From Pseudomonadota bacterium (GTDB taxonomy: Bacteria > Pseudomonadota > Gammaproteobacteria > Acidiferrobacterales > Acidiferrobacteraceae): a stretch of DNA of 7,011 bases. Both the position numbers and the translations under genes were made by a program. The stretch covers positions 1 through 7,011 of the forward strand of contig JAJYPQ010000198.1 in the NCBI GenBank assembly GCA_021795255.1, given 5' to 3'. Positions 1 to 5,270 of this stretch are shown one piece after another. Position 1 is the stretch's first letter; each line of letters opens with the position of its first letter. The notes below the pieces were generated by a model. The model made no database searches and was not told the DNA's origin. It worked only from the letters and a program-made list of their open reading frames with translations.

Positions 1-20
1 AAGAGATCACTGATGGACAT
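1..20 (-). CDS. 5' end of a gene running off the left edge, possibly hsdR
   Basis: Only the first codons are visible: ATG at 20-18 followed by Ser-Ile-Ser-Asp-Leu. The start is supported by a strong AGGAGG ribosome binding site at 33-28, seven bases upstream of the ATG. It lies 98 bases downstream of the hsdS stop on the same strand. In type I restriction loci hsdR commonly follows hsdS, so hsdR is a reasonable guess from position only. Nothing in six residues identifies the protein. Confidence 0.4.
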
Positions 21-118
21 GGCTAAGCCTCCTGACAGGTGAGCGCACTGAGCGTCGCATTTTCAACGGCAAAGACAGATTTTCCATGCCCAATACAGGC
101 GTGGCAAGAGCTATCATT

Positions 119-660
119 CTACACCTCCCCCAGTTTAGGGAAGAGCTGCTGCATCAGCCCTTTTTTGTGGGTCTTGAGGGCGTCGAGTTTTTTAGACTCT
201 AAAGTGACCAGGTCGTCGAGAGAGGAGAGGCAGTCGGCGATTTTTTGTTGCTCCTCCAGGCATGGACGGTTGAGCGGAAATTTTTTAATTTCCGACACAG
301 TCAACTGTTGTTGTGCATTACCAAAGGCAACGTTTGCGATATGGGAACCCATAGGTCTCTGATTTACAGAAAGTGTACAAGTACTCAGAGCTTACCTTTT
401 TTGTCTTTATCCTGAGAACAACCATGCCGGAGTTGATTCGTATATTGTCGTAGGGCACTCCCTCAGAAAAATACGCGAATTGACCAACAGACCCTCTTGT
501 CGTTAGCACAACGTCCGCACGCTTCAATCTGCCTTTTCTCAAACTTTTGTCTTTGCCGCTTGTAATAAACTGCATTTCTTCAAACTTAAAGCCATTCTTC
601 GTTACATTTTTTGCGTTTAGAAAAAAATAAAGGTATAGGATTCGGCGGCATGTGTATCCT
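119..660 (-). pseudogene. hsdS: Decayed type I restriction-modification specificity subunit (HsdS)
   Basis: HsdS sets the DNA target of a type I restriction-modification complex by means of two target recognition domains separated by coiled-coil spacers. The C-terminal 77 codons (352-119) carry the typical end of the family: a LEEQQKIADCLSSLDDLV stretch, a Lys-rich helix, and HKKGLMQQLFPKLGE before TAG. Upstream, in another frame (about 617-357), the residues NAKNVTKNGFKFEEMQFI and DVVLTTRGSVGQFAYFSEG match a recognition-domain core. The two frames meet near 353-359, probably with a small loss. A second shift sits in the T7 run (minus strand) at 627-621: beyond it the frame reading PPNPIPLF would join smoothly to LNAKNV. 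An in-frame TAG lies further upstream. The first recognition domain and the start codon are missing, so this is a non-functional 3' remnant. The region is richer in A+T than the genes to its right. Confidence 0.85.
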
Positions 661-792
661 ATACAGTCGCTACACACGCGTTCGTAAGTGGCGATTCGGA
701 CAAGGAAAATTTGTGAGCAAGCCATTAAATTGGCGGCGTAAACATACAGACAAGCGGTATATCTCCCATCGCACCATAGACTCATGTCGTGA

Positions 793-821
793 TTGCCCTT
801 CCTAATTATTGTGCGTACAAT
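793..821 (+). promoter_or_regulatory. Predicted sigma-70 promoter of brnTA
   Basis: TTGCCC at 793-798 (four of six bases match the -35 consensus), a 17-base spacer, and TACAAT at 816-821 (five of six match the -10 consensus). The expected transcription start is about 828-829, exactly at the GTG proposed as the brnT start, so the mRNA may be leaderless. This is a reading by eye. Confidence 0.5.
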
Positions 822-825
822 AATT
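804..825. promoter_or_regulatory. Perfect inverted repeat, probable BrnA/BrnT operator
   Basis: Two 9-base arms, AATTATTGT and ACAATAATT, are exact reverse complements around a 4-base centre GCGT. The palindrome covers the predicted -10 box and ends three bases before the brnT start codon. BrnA antitoxins are DNA-binding proteins known to repress their own operon, alone or with BrnT, so this is the obvious operator. The arms are visible in the sequence; the binding is inferred. Confidence 0.65.
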
Positions 826-828
826 GCC

Positions 829-1098
829 GTGGAGATCACGTTTGATTCGACGAAGGACGCCATCAACACCGCCAAGCACGGCGTATCTCTGACGCTGGGG
901 TCGCAACTGGAGTGGGATGAGTTGTTGGCCCAACCGGACACACGCCACGATTATGGCGAATTGCGCATGATCGGATATGCCCCGATCGGAGCCCGGGTGT
1001 TTTGTGTGGTCTTTACGGATCGCGGCGGCGAGCGCCGCATCATCAGCCTCAGAAAAGCCAATGCCAGAGAGGTAAAGCACTATGCCAGTCAAATCTAA
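829..1098 (+). CDS. brnT: BrnT-family type II toxin
   Basis: BrnT is a small RelE-fold ribonuclease toxin that inhibits translation and is neutralised by BrnA. Read from GTG at 829 the product is 89 residues, a normal length. Family hallmarks are EITFDSTKDAINTAKHGVSL at the N-terminus, a LEWDELL segment, RHDYGELRMIGYAPIGARVF, and the C-terminal block RRIISLRKANAREVKHYA. The frame also stays open upstream to a GTG at 811 and a TTG at 793, but those would place the palindrome and promoter inside the gene. No Shine-Dalgarno sequence precedes 829, which fits a leaderless message. The gene overlaps brnA by 17 bases, the usual toxin-first order of this system. No disruption is seen. Confidence 0.9.
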   Translation: MEITFDSTKDAINTAKHGVSLTLGSQLEWDELLAQPDTRHDYGELRMIGYAPIGARVFCVVFTDRGGERRIISLRKANAREVKHYASQI

Positions 1099-1372
1099 GT
1101 CTGGACGGATGTTTGAACTGCCGACGCCCAAGGACGAATCCGCCATCCAGGCGGGAGTTGCCCAGGACCCGGATACCTACGAGTTAACAAAGAGCGAGTT
1201 TGGCAAACTCAAGAGAGTGGGACGCCCTCCGGCGGCCACGACCAAGGAACGCGTGACCATGCGGCTCTCCAGGGACGTGGTGGCTAGATTTCGTGCCGCG
1301 GGCCCGGGATGGCAAACGCGCATAGATGCTGCCCTTAAAGAATGGCTTGATACGCACCCACGAGCTTTATAG
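1082..1372 (+). CDS. brnA: BrnA-family antitoxin
   Basis: This 96-residue protein is the antitoxin partner that binds BrnT and represses the operon. The N-terminal part (about residues 1-50) contains the acidic DESAIQAGVAQDPDTYELT segment typical of toxin-binding regions of this family. The C-terminal half holds a GRPPAATTKERVTMRLSRDV motif followed by RFRAAGPGWQTRIDAALKEW, the ribbon-helix-helix DNA-binding signature of BrnA/DUF4415 proteins. The ATG lies inside the end of brnT, with GAGAGG at 1067-1072 as ribosome binding site nine bases upstream, so the two genes are translationally coupled. The gene ends in TAG. It appears intact, so the module may still be active although its surroundings have decayed. 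Confidence 0.9.
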   Translation: MPVKSKSGRMFELPTPKDESAIQAGVAQDPDTYELTKSEFGKLKRVGRPPAATTKERVTMRLSRDVVARFRAAGPGWQTRIDAALKEWLDTHPRAL

Positions 1373-1523
1373 TAAATCGACATCTGCCTGCCCTACCCAA
1401 CAGCGCGGGTCAATGGATTCGTTGCACTCCCATCTCTGTCCACCTGCGCGTGAAAAATAGGGGATATATTTAAGGACTTTTAGGGATACTATTTATCTAT
1501 AATTTCAATTGGTTATGGCGTAA

Positions 1524-1598
1524 TCCACTGGTTCTTAATAGAAGTTTTTCCGACTGTTAATCACTGAGTCTGAGCTTCAAGTCCTTTCCGGGGAGCCA
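1524..1598 (+). pseudogene. Degenerate tRNA-Asn(GUU)-like remnant
   Basis: The 47 bases from GACTGTTAATC (1552-1562) to GGAGCCA (1592-1598) align without gaps to the 3' part of E. coli tRNA-Asn as I remember it, with about 34 matches: anticodon loop CTGTTAA, T-loop TTCAAGT, and the acceptor 3' strand with CCA. The 5' side is weaker, but TCCACTG at 1524-1530 pairs with 1588-1594 at five of seven positions, and TTC/GAA can form a short D-stem. Total length is 75 bases. The anticodon and T stems have several mismatches, so a working tRNA is very unlikely. It could be the scar of an integration into a tRNA gene. Confidence 0.4.
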
Positions 1599-1645
1599 AT
1601 AAAAGCCAAGACTTACGCTACCTTCCCCAAGAAACCTAAAAACCC

Positions 1646-1666
1646 GTGTAAGCACAGTGTAAGCAC
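1646..1666. repeat. Tandem direct repeat of GTGTAAGCAC, 11-base period
   Basis: GTGTAAGCAC occurs at 1646-1655 and again at 1657-1666, separated by a single A. The period is about one helical turn, so a protein would meet both copies on the same face of the DNA. The repeat lies about 50 bases beyond the tRNA-like remnant, where integrase arm-type or excisionase sites would be expected in an integrated element. Function is inference only. Confidence 0.6.
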
Positions 1667-1777
1667 TTGGCGCCAAACGGAGGGGTATTTGCTCGTGGAT
1701 CGGCTAGCCGTGACGGGCAGGCACCAATCCGGTCGGTGCGATGGGCCCGATCGGGATTAGGGGGGCGAACCGTCTTT

Positions 1778-1787
1778 GTAGCGCTAC
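1778..1787. promoter_or_regulatory. Short perfect palindrome upstream of the HicB-like gene
   Basis: GTAGCGCTAC is a 10-base perfect palindrome 20 bases before the proposed ATG at 1808. HicB-type antitoxins with a DNA-binding domain bind palindromes in their promoters, but this DUF1902 protein shows no clear DNA-binding domain. A 10-base palindrome can arise by chance. Confidence 0.25.
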
Positions 1788-1807
1788 TTGGGTGCAACAT
1801 TCAAACC

Positions 1808-2131
1808 ATGGCAAATAATAGGGGATTTCAGCGGACGCCCGTCGTGCTTTTTATTCGGGCAGAATGGGACCCGGAAGCGGGTGTTTGGGTCGCCACGTCC
1901 GATCACGTACCAGGGCTTGCGACGGAAGCGGTGACGCTGGAAGCGTTATCGACGAAGCTCGAAACCATGGTGCCAGAACTGCTCGATGCGAATGGTTACC
2001 CGGACAGCTCGGAAGTGCCATTTGAGTTATTGGCCCGTAAATTTTCCGTAGGCCTACAGCCGCTCCCTAATGGGCGGAAACTTTGCGACAGAACTATAGC
2101 GGTTATTGCGTGCGACCAATTGCCGTTTTGA
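1808..2131 (+). CDS. DUF1902/HicB-like antitoxin, C-terminus probably frameshifted
   Basis: This is a small HicB-like protein of the DUF1902 type, usually found beside a HicA mRNA interferase and inferred to be its antitoxin. From ATG 1808 the product is 107 residues. The core, VLFIRAEWDPEAGVWVATSD then HVPGLATEAVTLEALSTKLE and ELLDANG, ending with EVPFELLARK, is the characteristic HicB partial RNase-H-like fold. After ARK the frame continues for about 26 unfamiliar residues and overlaps hicA by 62 bases. In the +1-related frame the text after the AAATTTT run (2039-2045) reads FRRPTAAP and stops at TAA 2068-2070, overlapping the hicA ATG as TAATG. That is the tight junction expected of an intact pair, so the present C-terminus is probably the result of an indel there. 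No good ribosome binding site precedes 1808. Confidence 0.75.
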   Translation: MANNRGFQRTPVVLFIRAEWDPEAGVWVATSDHVPGLATEAVTLEALSTKLETMVPELLDANGYPDSSEVPFELLARKFSVGLQPLPNGRKLCDRTIAVIACDQLPF

Positions 2132-2265
2132 GCGGCACGGTAAAGGTGATCATGAAATCTGGTTTTCCCCGCATACGGGTGTGCGGTTCCCGGTGGATCA
2201 CAAGATTCAAGTCGCGCCACACAGCTAATGCTGTGCTAAAACAAGCGGGCCTGCCAAAACGCTTT
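2070..2265 (+). pseudogene. Broken HicA-type mRNA interferase toxin
   Basis: HicA toxins are double-stranded-RNA-binding-fold ribonucleases with an essential histidine. From ATG 2070 the frame reads MGGNFATEL, a TAG at 2097-2099, then RLLRATNCRFERHGKGDHEI and WFSPHTGVRFPVDHKIQ. The GKGDHEIW motif with the catalytic-type His is intact. At 2211 a one-base shift is needed to continue as SRHTANAVLKQAGLPKRF, the canonical C-terminal helix of this family. Proteins of this group usually stop right after that point, but here TGG (2266-2268) follows, so the native stop has also been lost. With one nonsense codon, one frameshift and a lost stop, the toxin is almost certainly dead. It overlaps the DUF1902 gene upstream, and its end abuts the convergent ParB-like remnant. 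Confidence 0.8.
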
Positions 2266-2269
2266 TGGG

Positions 2270-2530
2270 CTATGCTCTCAAGTCGGCGATTTGCGCCGTG
2301 CCATGGATCGATACGTTCCCACGCCGCGCCATCTCTCGGACTTCCGGTATCGCCTCGTGCTCGATGCGCCCCACCTTGTCAATGGCGCACCCAGAGACCC
2401 GCAGCCATGCCAGCCGGGGCGTCGCGGGTTTTTGCCTTCGCTACCCTGTGGTAAATTTGCCCCAGGGTCAGCAGCCTTCCTGGCTACCATGCGTTCTCTC
2501 GCCAGCTTCGCTAAGTCGTCCTTGACACGC
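2270..2530 (-). pseudogene. ParB-like regulator remnant in three frames
   Basis: Reading the minus strand from right to left, three successive frames give pieces that fit one protein. They are LAKLARERMVARKAADPGAN with LPQGSEG (about 2505-2435), then KTRDAPAGM (about 2434-2405), then IDKVGRIEHEAIPEVREMAR followed by RGNVSIHGTAQIADLRA and TAG (2383-2270). This pattern, an R-x-MVA helix, a NLP segment, KTRD, a helix-turn-helix, an IPE acidic helix and a VSI-A-IA-L motif, is familiar from ParB-like nucleoid/plasmid partition and phage or mobile-element regulators. At least two frameshifts are needed, and no N-terminal ParB nuclease-type domain is recognisable to the right, so it is a decayed fragment. 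The family match is from memory of the pattern, without a search. Confidence 0.5.
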
Positions 2531-2614
2531 TCACAGCACCCCCTTTCGAATGCATGTAAGGGTTCACCGCTCCCCGCTCCACCGTACGCTAGCAAGACAT
2601 CACGCGGGACCGGC

Positions 2615-2638
2615 TATACTTGAAGAAAAAACGGGAGG
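2615..2638 (+). promoter_or_regulatory. Possible -10 box and ribosome binding site of the lipoprotein gene
   Basis: TATACT at 2615-2620 resembles a sigma-70 -10 box (five of six), though no good -35 lies 16-18 bases upstream. GGGAGG at 2633-2638 is a strong ribosome binding site eight bases before the ATG at 2647. A consensus TTGACA at 2522-2527 is nearby, but its best -10 partner is weak. Confidence 0.4.
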
Positions 2639-2646
2639 CAGTGGGA

Positions 2647-3159
2647 ATGAAGAAAAATGGGGCCCCTGTTCTGCTCGTGGCCGCGACCCGGACGGGCTGC
2701 ACATCCCAAGCGCCGCGGCTCGATCCACCGTCTGATCGTCCGCAGGAGTTTTACCCGCATTAGACAATCGCGACGCTACAAAATCTCCTCATCGCCGTCG
2801 CGGCACGCGGAGGCATGACGATTGCGCAACAGACGCCCAACATCTTGGTTATACAGAAGCCTATGCACGGCTTTATGAACGAAATCTTATTGGGATATCC
2901 GCCCAATCCTACGCCCGACCGGCAGATGACATTTACGTTTGCCCAGATACCCGGCGGCACCGAAGCCTTCGCATCAGAAGCCTACGTGACTAATCCGGGG
3001 ACGCCGGTTGCCGAGATAGACCCCGACAGGGACGCCGATCCGGCGCTTCAGAAGCTCCTGGAGACGATCAAAAGGGCTCTTGCGGCACAAAGCGCCTCCC
3101 GGTCCAGAGTACCCGGAAAGGAAAAACGAAGGGAGGGGATGCTTGACCGTCGTAGGTGA
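2647..3159 (+). pseudogene. Small lipoprotein gene interrupted by one in-frame amber codon
   Basis: From ATG 2647, behind a strong ribosome binding site, the frame reads MKKNGAPVLLVAATRTGC, a short basic-hydrophobic leader ending in a lipobox-like Gly-Cys (Arg at -3 is poor). It then runs to TAG at 2761-2763, codon 39. The same frame continues open to TGA at 3157-3159: TIATLQNLLIAVAARGGMTI then AQQTPNILVIQKPMHGFMN, a PDRQMTFTFAQIPGGTEAFA strand region, VTNPGTPVAEI, and a helix LQKLLETIKRALA. The full product would be 170 residues. The pattern of an ARGxxIAQQT-N-LVIQKP core, a TFTFA strand and VTNPG is shared by small uncharacterised proteobacterial lipoproteins in which a helix replaces the stretch now broken by TAG. 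The C-terminal Lys/Arg-rich tail after about residue 145 looks non-native. Translation could restart at ATG 2815, but that protein would lack the export signal. Confidence 0.6.
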
Positions 3160-3340
3160 GCTTGCGATTTTGGGCCTGATCGTGTGGTGGAGGTCCTTCT
3201 GAGAACTGAGCCCCCTAAACTCTTTAAGAACGCCTAGGTTGATGGCAGCTTTAATGAGCCTTACGCTTTCATAAAGGCGGTCGTGTTTCTCTCCGAAATT
3301 TAATACCGCCACCTTTTCCCTTGCCTGGTCAGCACTTTTT
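3140..3340 (-). other. Unidentified coding-like fragment between the lipoprotein gene and the IS630 remnant
   Basis: A minus-strand open frame reads SADQAREKVAVLNFGEKHDR, LYESVRLIKAAINLGVLKEF and RGLSSQKDLHHTIRPKIASS. Its amphipathic helices, balanced charge and lack of low complexity look like real protein, unlike the Arg/Pro-rich shadow frames around it. The frame is open beyond both ends, but the residues before 3336 are antisense to the IS630 remnant and those after about 3147 are antisense to the lipoprotein tail, so the recognisable part is an internal or C-terminal fragment cut at both sides. I do not recognise the family. Confidence 0.3.
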
Positions 3341-3609
3341 CCGGTGCTTCGATGAGGCGCTCGGCGTCGAAGGACTCCGCGGCGCTGCTCGCCCAAGCCG
3401 CCTTCCACTACACGCCGAAACATCCCAGCTGGCTCAACAGGGCGAAAACCGAGACCGGTATCCTCGATCGCCAATACCTAAATGGCCACCTGCCAGACCG
3501 CGCAAGGCTCGCCGCCGAAGTGAGCGCCTGGCAGTGGCGCCCTAACCGGAAGCGACACGGCATCGAATGGACGCTCACCCGGCAGGACGGCGATACGCAA
3601 ATAGCCTGA
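3340..3609 (+). mobile_element. C-terminal remnant of an IS630-family transposase
   Basis: IS630 transposases are DDE/D enzymes that insert at TA. The frame from about 3400 to TGA 3609 reads FHYTPKHPSWLNRAKTETG, then ILDRQYLNGHLPDRARLAAE and VSAWQWRPNRKRHGIEWTLT. This matches the end of the catalytic domain (HYTPKHxSWLNxxE-type motif) and the C-terminal tail. At the residue normally Glu in the third catalytic position, this copy has Lys (RAKTE instead of MAEIE). Upstream, another frame gives FDEALGVEGLRGAARPSRL (about 3349-3400), which fits the stretch before the motif, so a frameshift lies near 3400. The first two catalytic Asp regions are absent. No terminal inverted repeat was identified. 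A dead fragment. Confidence 0.8.
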
Positions 3610-3678
3610 CTACATTATCTTGCGTAAGGGATGGGTCGGCACGCCAGGCGCCCAGAATGGGCCCTTTACAATGGTCTG

Positions 3679-3704
3679 AGGGAGGCGAACCCATGCCATG
3701 CTAG
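3679..3704 (+). promoter_or_regulatory. Strong ribosome binding site with a three-codon ORF in the kaiC leader
   Basis: AGGGAGG at 3679-3685 is followed, after seven bases, by ATG CCA TGC TAG (3693-3704). This is 42 bases before the kaiC start. It may be a tiny upstream ORF affecting kaiC expression, or the vestige of a lost gene start. A -10-like TACAAT lies just upstream at 3667-3672, without a recognisable -35. Confidence 0.3.
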
Positions 3705-3745
3705 GGTAGGAGATCCGGCAACCATCTAGCATACGGAAGTACGTG

Positions 3746-5239
3746 ATGCCCAAAACCCCCAAGAACAAAAGCGCCGCTCATCCTGATCCATTGCTCAAGT
3801 GCCCCACCGGCATCAAGGGCTTTGACGAAATTACCGAAGGCGGACTTCCGAGGAATCGGACCACGTTAATTGTCGGAGGCCCTGGCTCTGGAAAGACCAT
3901 CTTTGGGATCGATTTTCTCATCCATGGTGTGACCGATTACGACGAGCCCGGCATCTTCCTGTCCTTTGAAGAGACTAAAGAGGAACTGTATAAAGACGTG
4001 GCTTCGCTGAACCTGAATCTACAAGGGCTTGTATCCCAAAACAAGATTGCGATCGAACATATCGTTTTGGAGCGACAAGATATACAAGAGCGCGACTTTA
4101 ATCTTGAGGGGGTGCTCATGCTGCTGGAGCACAACATCGATTTTATTGATGCCAAACGCGTTGTTCTTGATTCCATCGAATCCCTGTTCTCAGGTTTTAC
4201 CAACCTAGGCATTCTGCGCATCGAGATCAAACGACTGCTTCTCTGGCTGAAGAAAAAGCAGGTCACGGCCATCGTTACAAGTGAGCCCGGGCAAGGCACG
4301 TATACGCGTCAGGGCCTGGAGGAATACCTGACCGATTGCATGCTATTTCTCGATAACCGGGTCAAGGAGCAAGTCGCTATCCGCCGCATTCGTGTCATTA
4401 AGTATCGCGGTTCCAAACATGGCACCAACGAATATCCCTTCGTCATCGACAAGAATGGATTGTCGGTCGTTCCGATCACCTCCGCAGGGCTTCGTCAGCC
4501 GGGCACCACCAATAAAGTCTCAAGCGGGATTCCCTCATTAGATGCCTTATTTAACGATGGCAAGGGCTATACCCGAGGCAGCACGGTCCTTGTGTCTGGT
4601 ACAGCCGGCACCGGAAAAACAAGCCTCTCGGCCGCATTTGCCGTAGGCACCTGCGAACGGGGCGAACGGTGTGTGTTTTTGTCTTACGAGGAATCGGCCG
4701 GACAGCTGACGCAAAATATGAAGTCCATAGGGATAGATTTTGGGCCCTGGATCCAAAAAGGACAGTTAAAGATCGTGGCGACGCGGCCTTCCGTGACGGG
4801 TTTAGAGCAGCATTTGCTCGATCTCTATACGCTGTTAGACGAGTTTAAGCCCGGCGTGGTCATCATAGACCCCCTGACCAGTCTCATCGGCGAGGGAGAT
4901 GCCCGGGACGTTCGGTCCATGATCACGCGCATGATCGATCGGCTGAAAGCCGACGGTGTCACCGGATTTTTTACGAGCCTTGTTTCTACGTCCGCACAGA
5001 ATGAACCGAGTGGTGAGATCGGCGTTTCGTCTCTCATTGATACCTGGATCGTGGTGCGAGAACTCGAAGAAGATGGCGGCCGAAAACGGATTCGCGGGCT
5101 GTTCATTGTGAAGTCGCGGGGTACGGGCCATATTAGTGATGTCCAGAAGTTGATTTTGAGTGATGACGGCATTCAGATAATACCCATGACTACGGAGGAA
5201 GGGTCCACGGGGATAAAGGCCGGCCGAAAAGAAAAGTGA
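3746..5239 (+). CDS. KaiC-like two-domain ATPase/autokinase
   Basis: KaiC is a hexameric RecA-superfamily ATPase whose second domain autophosphorylates. The ATG at 3746 is chosen because GGAAG (3735-3739) sits six bases before it; a GTG directly precedes it. The 497-residue product is close to cyanobacterial KaiC in length. CI domain: PTGIKGFDEITEGGLP, Walker A GGPGSGKT (44-51), catalytic Glu pair in SFEE (75-76), Walker B RVVLDSIESL. CII domain: SGIPSLDALF, Walker A GTAGTGKT (285-292), catalytic pair in SYEES (315-316), Walker B GVVIIDPL. At residues 428-429 a Ser-Ser pair in GVSSLIDT aligns with the Ser431-Thr432 phosphosites of Synechococcus KaiC; the residue aligned with Thr426 is Gly. 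The C-terminus after IIPMTTEE is a short basic tail. No kaiA or kaiB is nearby; cheB follows, apparently in the same operon. Function is likely a KaiC-type switch rather than a full clock (inference). Confidence 0.93.
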   Translation: MPKTPKNKSAAHPDPLLKCPTGIKGFDEITEGGLPRNRTTLIVGGPGSGKTIFGIDFLIHGVTDYDEPGIFLSFEETKEELYKDVASLNLNLQGLVSQNKIAIEHIVLERQDIQERDFNLEGVLMLLEHNIDFIDAKRVVLDSIESLFSGFTNLGILRIEIKRLLLWLKKKQVTAIVTSEPGQGTYTRQGLEEYLTDCMLFLDNRVKEQVAIRRIRVIKYRGSKHGTNEYPFVIDKNGLSVVPITSAGLRQPGTTNKVSSGIPSLDALFNDGKGYTRGSTVLVSGTAGTGKTSLSAAFAVGTCERGERCVFLSYEESAGQLTQNMKSIGIDFGPWIQKGQLKIVATRPSVTGLEQHLLDLYTLLDEFKPGVVIIDPLTSLIGEGDARDVRSMITRMIDRLKADGVTGFFTSLVSTSAQNEPSGEIGVSSLIDTWIVVRELEEDGGRKRIRGLFIVKSRGTGHISDVQKLILSDDGIQIIPMTTEEGSTGIKAGRKEK

Positions 5240-5270
5240 TCGTCACGGGTCCCACAATCAGGTGTAGGTC

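Larger units (their letters stand above)
1373..1807. other. Non-coding junction between brnTA and the HicB-like gene
   Basis: No convincing coding sequence is seen on either strand. The left half includes a strongly A+T-rich stretch (about 1454-1520), followed by a degenerate tRNA-Asn-like sequence and a tandem 10-bp repeat described separately. The HicB-like frame stays open upstream to 1667, but the residues before 1808 resemble no protein I know and are rich in Gly, Arg and Ser. Palindromes CCCGATCGGG (1746-1755) and GTAGCGCTAC (1778-1787) lie in its right half. The region could be an old integration boundary. Confidence 0.6.

Noticed and set aside
39..362. Plus-strand open frame of 107 codons
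   Set aside because: It is antisense to the hsdS C-terminus, whose family motifs are clear on the other strand.
1667..1807. N-terminal extension of the HicB-like frame
   Set aside because: The residues are low-information Gly/Arg/Ser text, unlike any DUF1902 N-terminus; the family core begins shortly after ATG 1808.
3144..3203. Small hydrophobic plus-strand peptide LTVVGELAILGLIVWWRSF
   Set aside because: No supported start codon with its own ribosome binding site in that frame, and it is antisense to a more protein-like minus-strand fragment.
3636..3652. Sigma-54-like promoter GGCACG-N4-GCGC upstream of kaiC
   Set aside because: GG and GC have the right spacing, but the downstream element lacks the TTGC core, so the match is too weak.
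3937..5172. Several minus-strand open frames opposite kaiC
   Set aside because: They are shadows of the strongly conserved KaiC-like reading frame.
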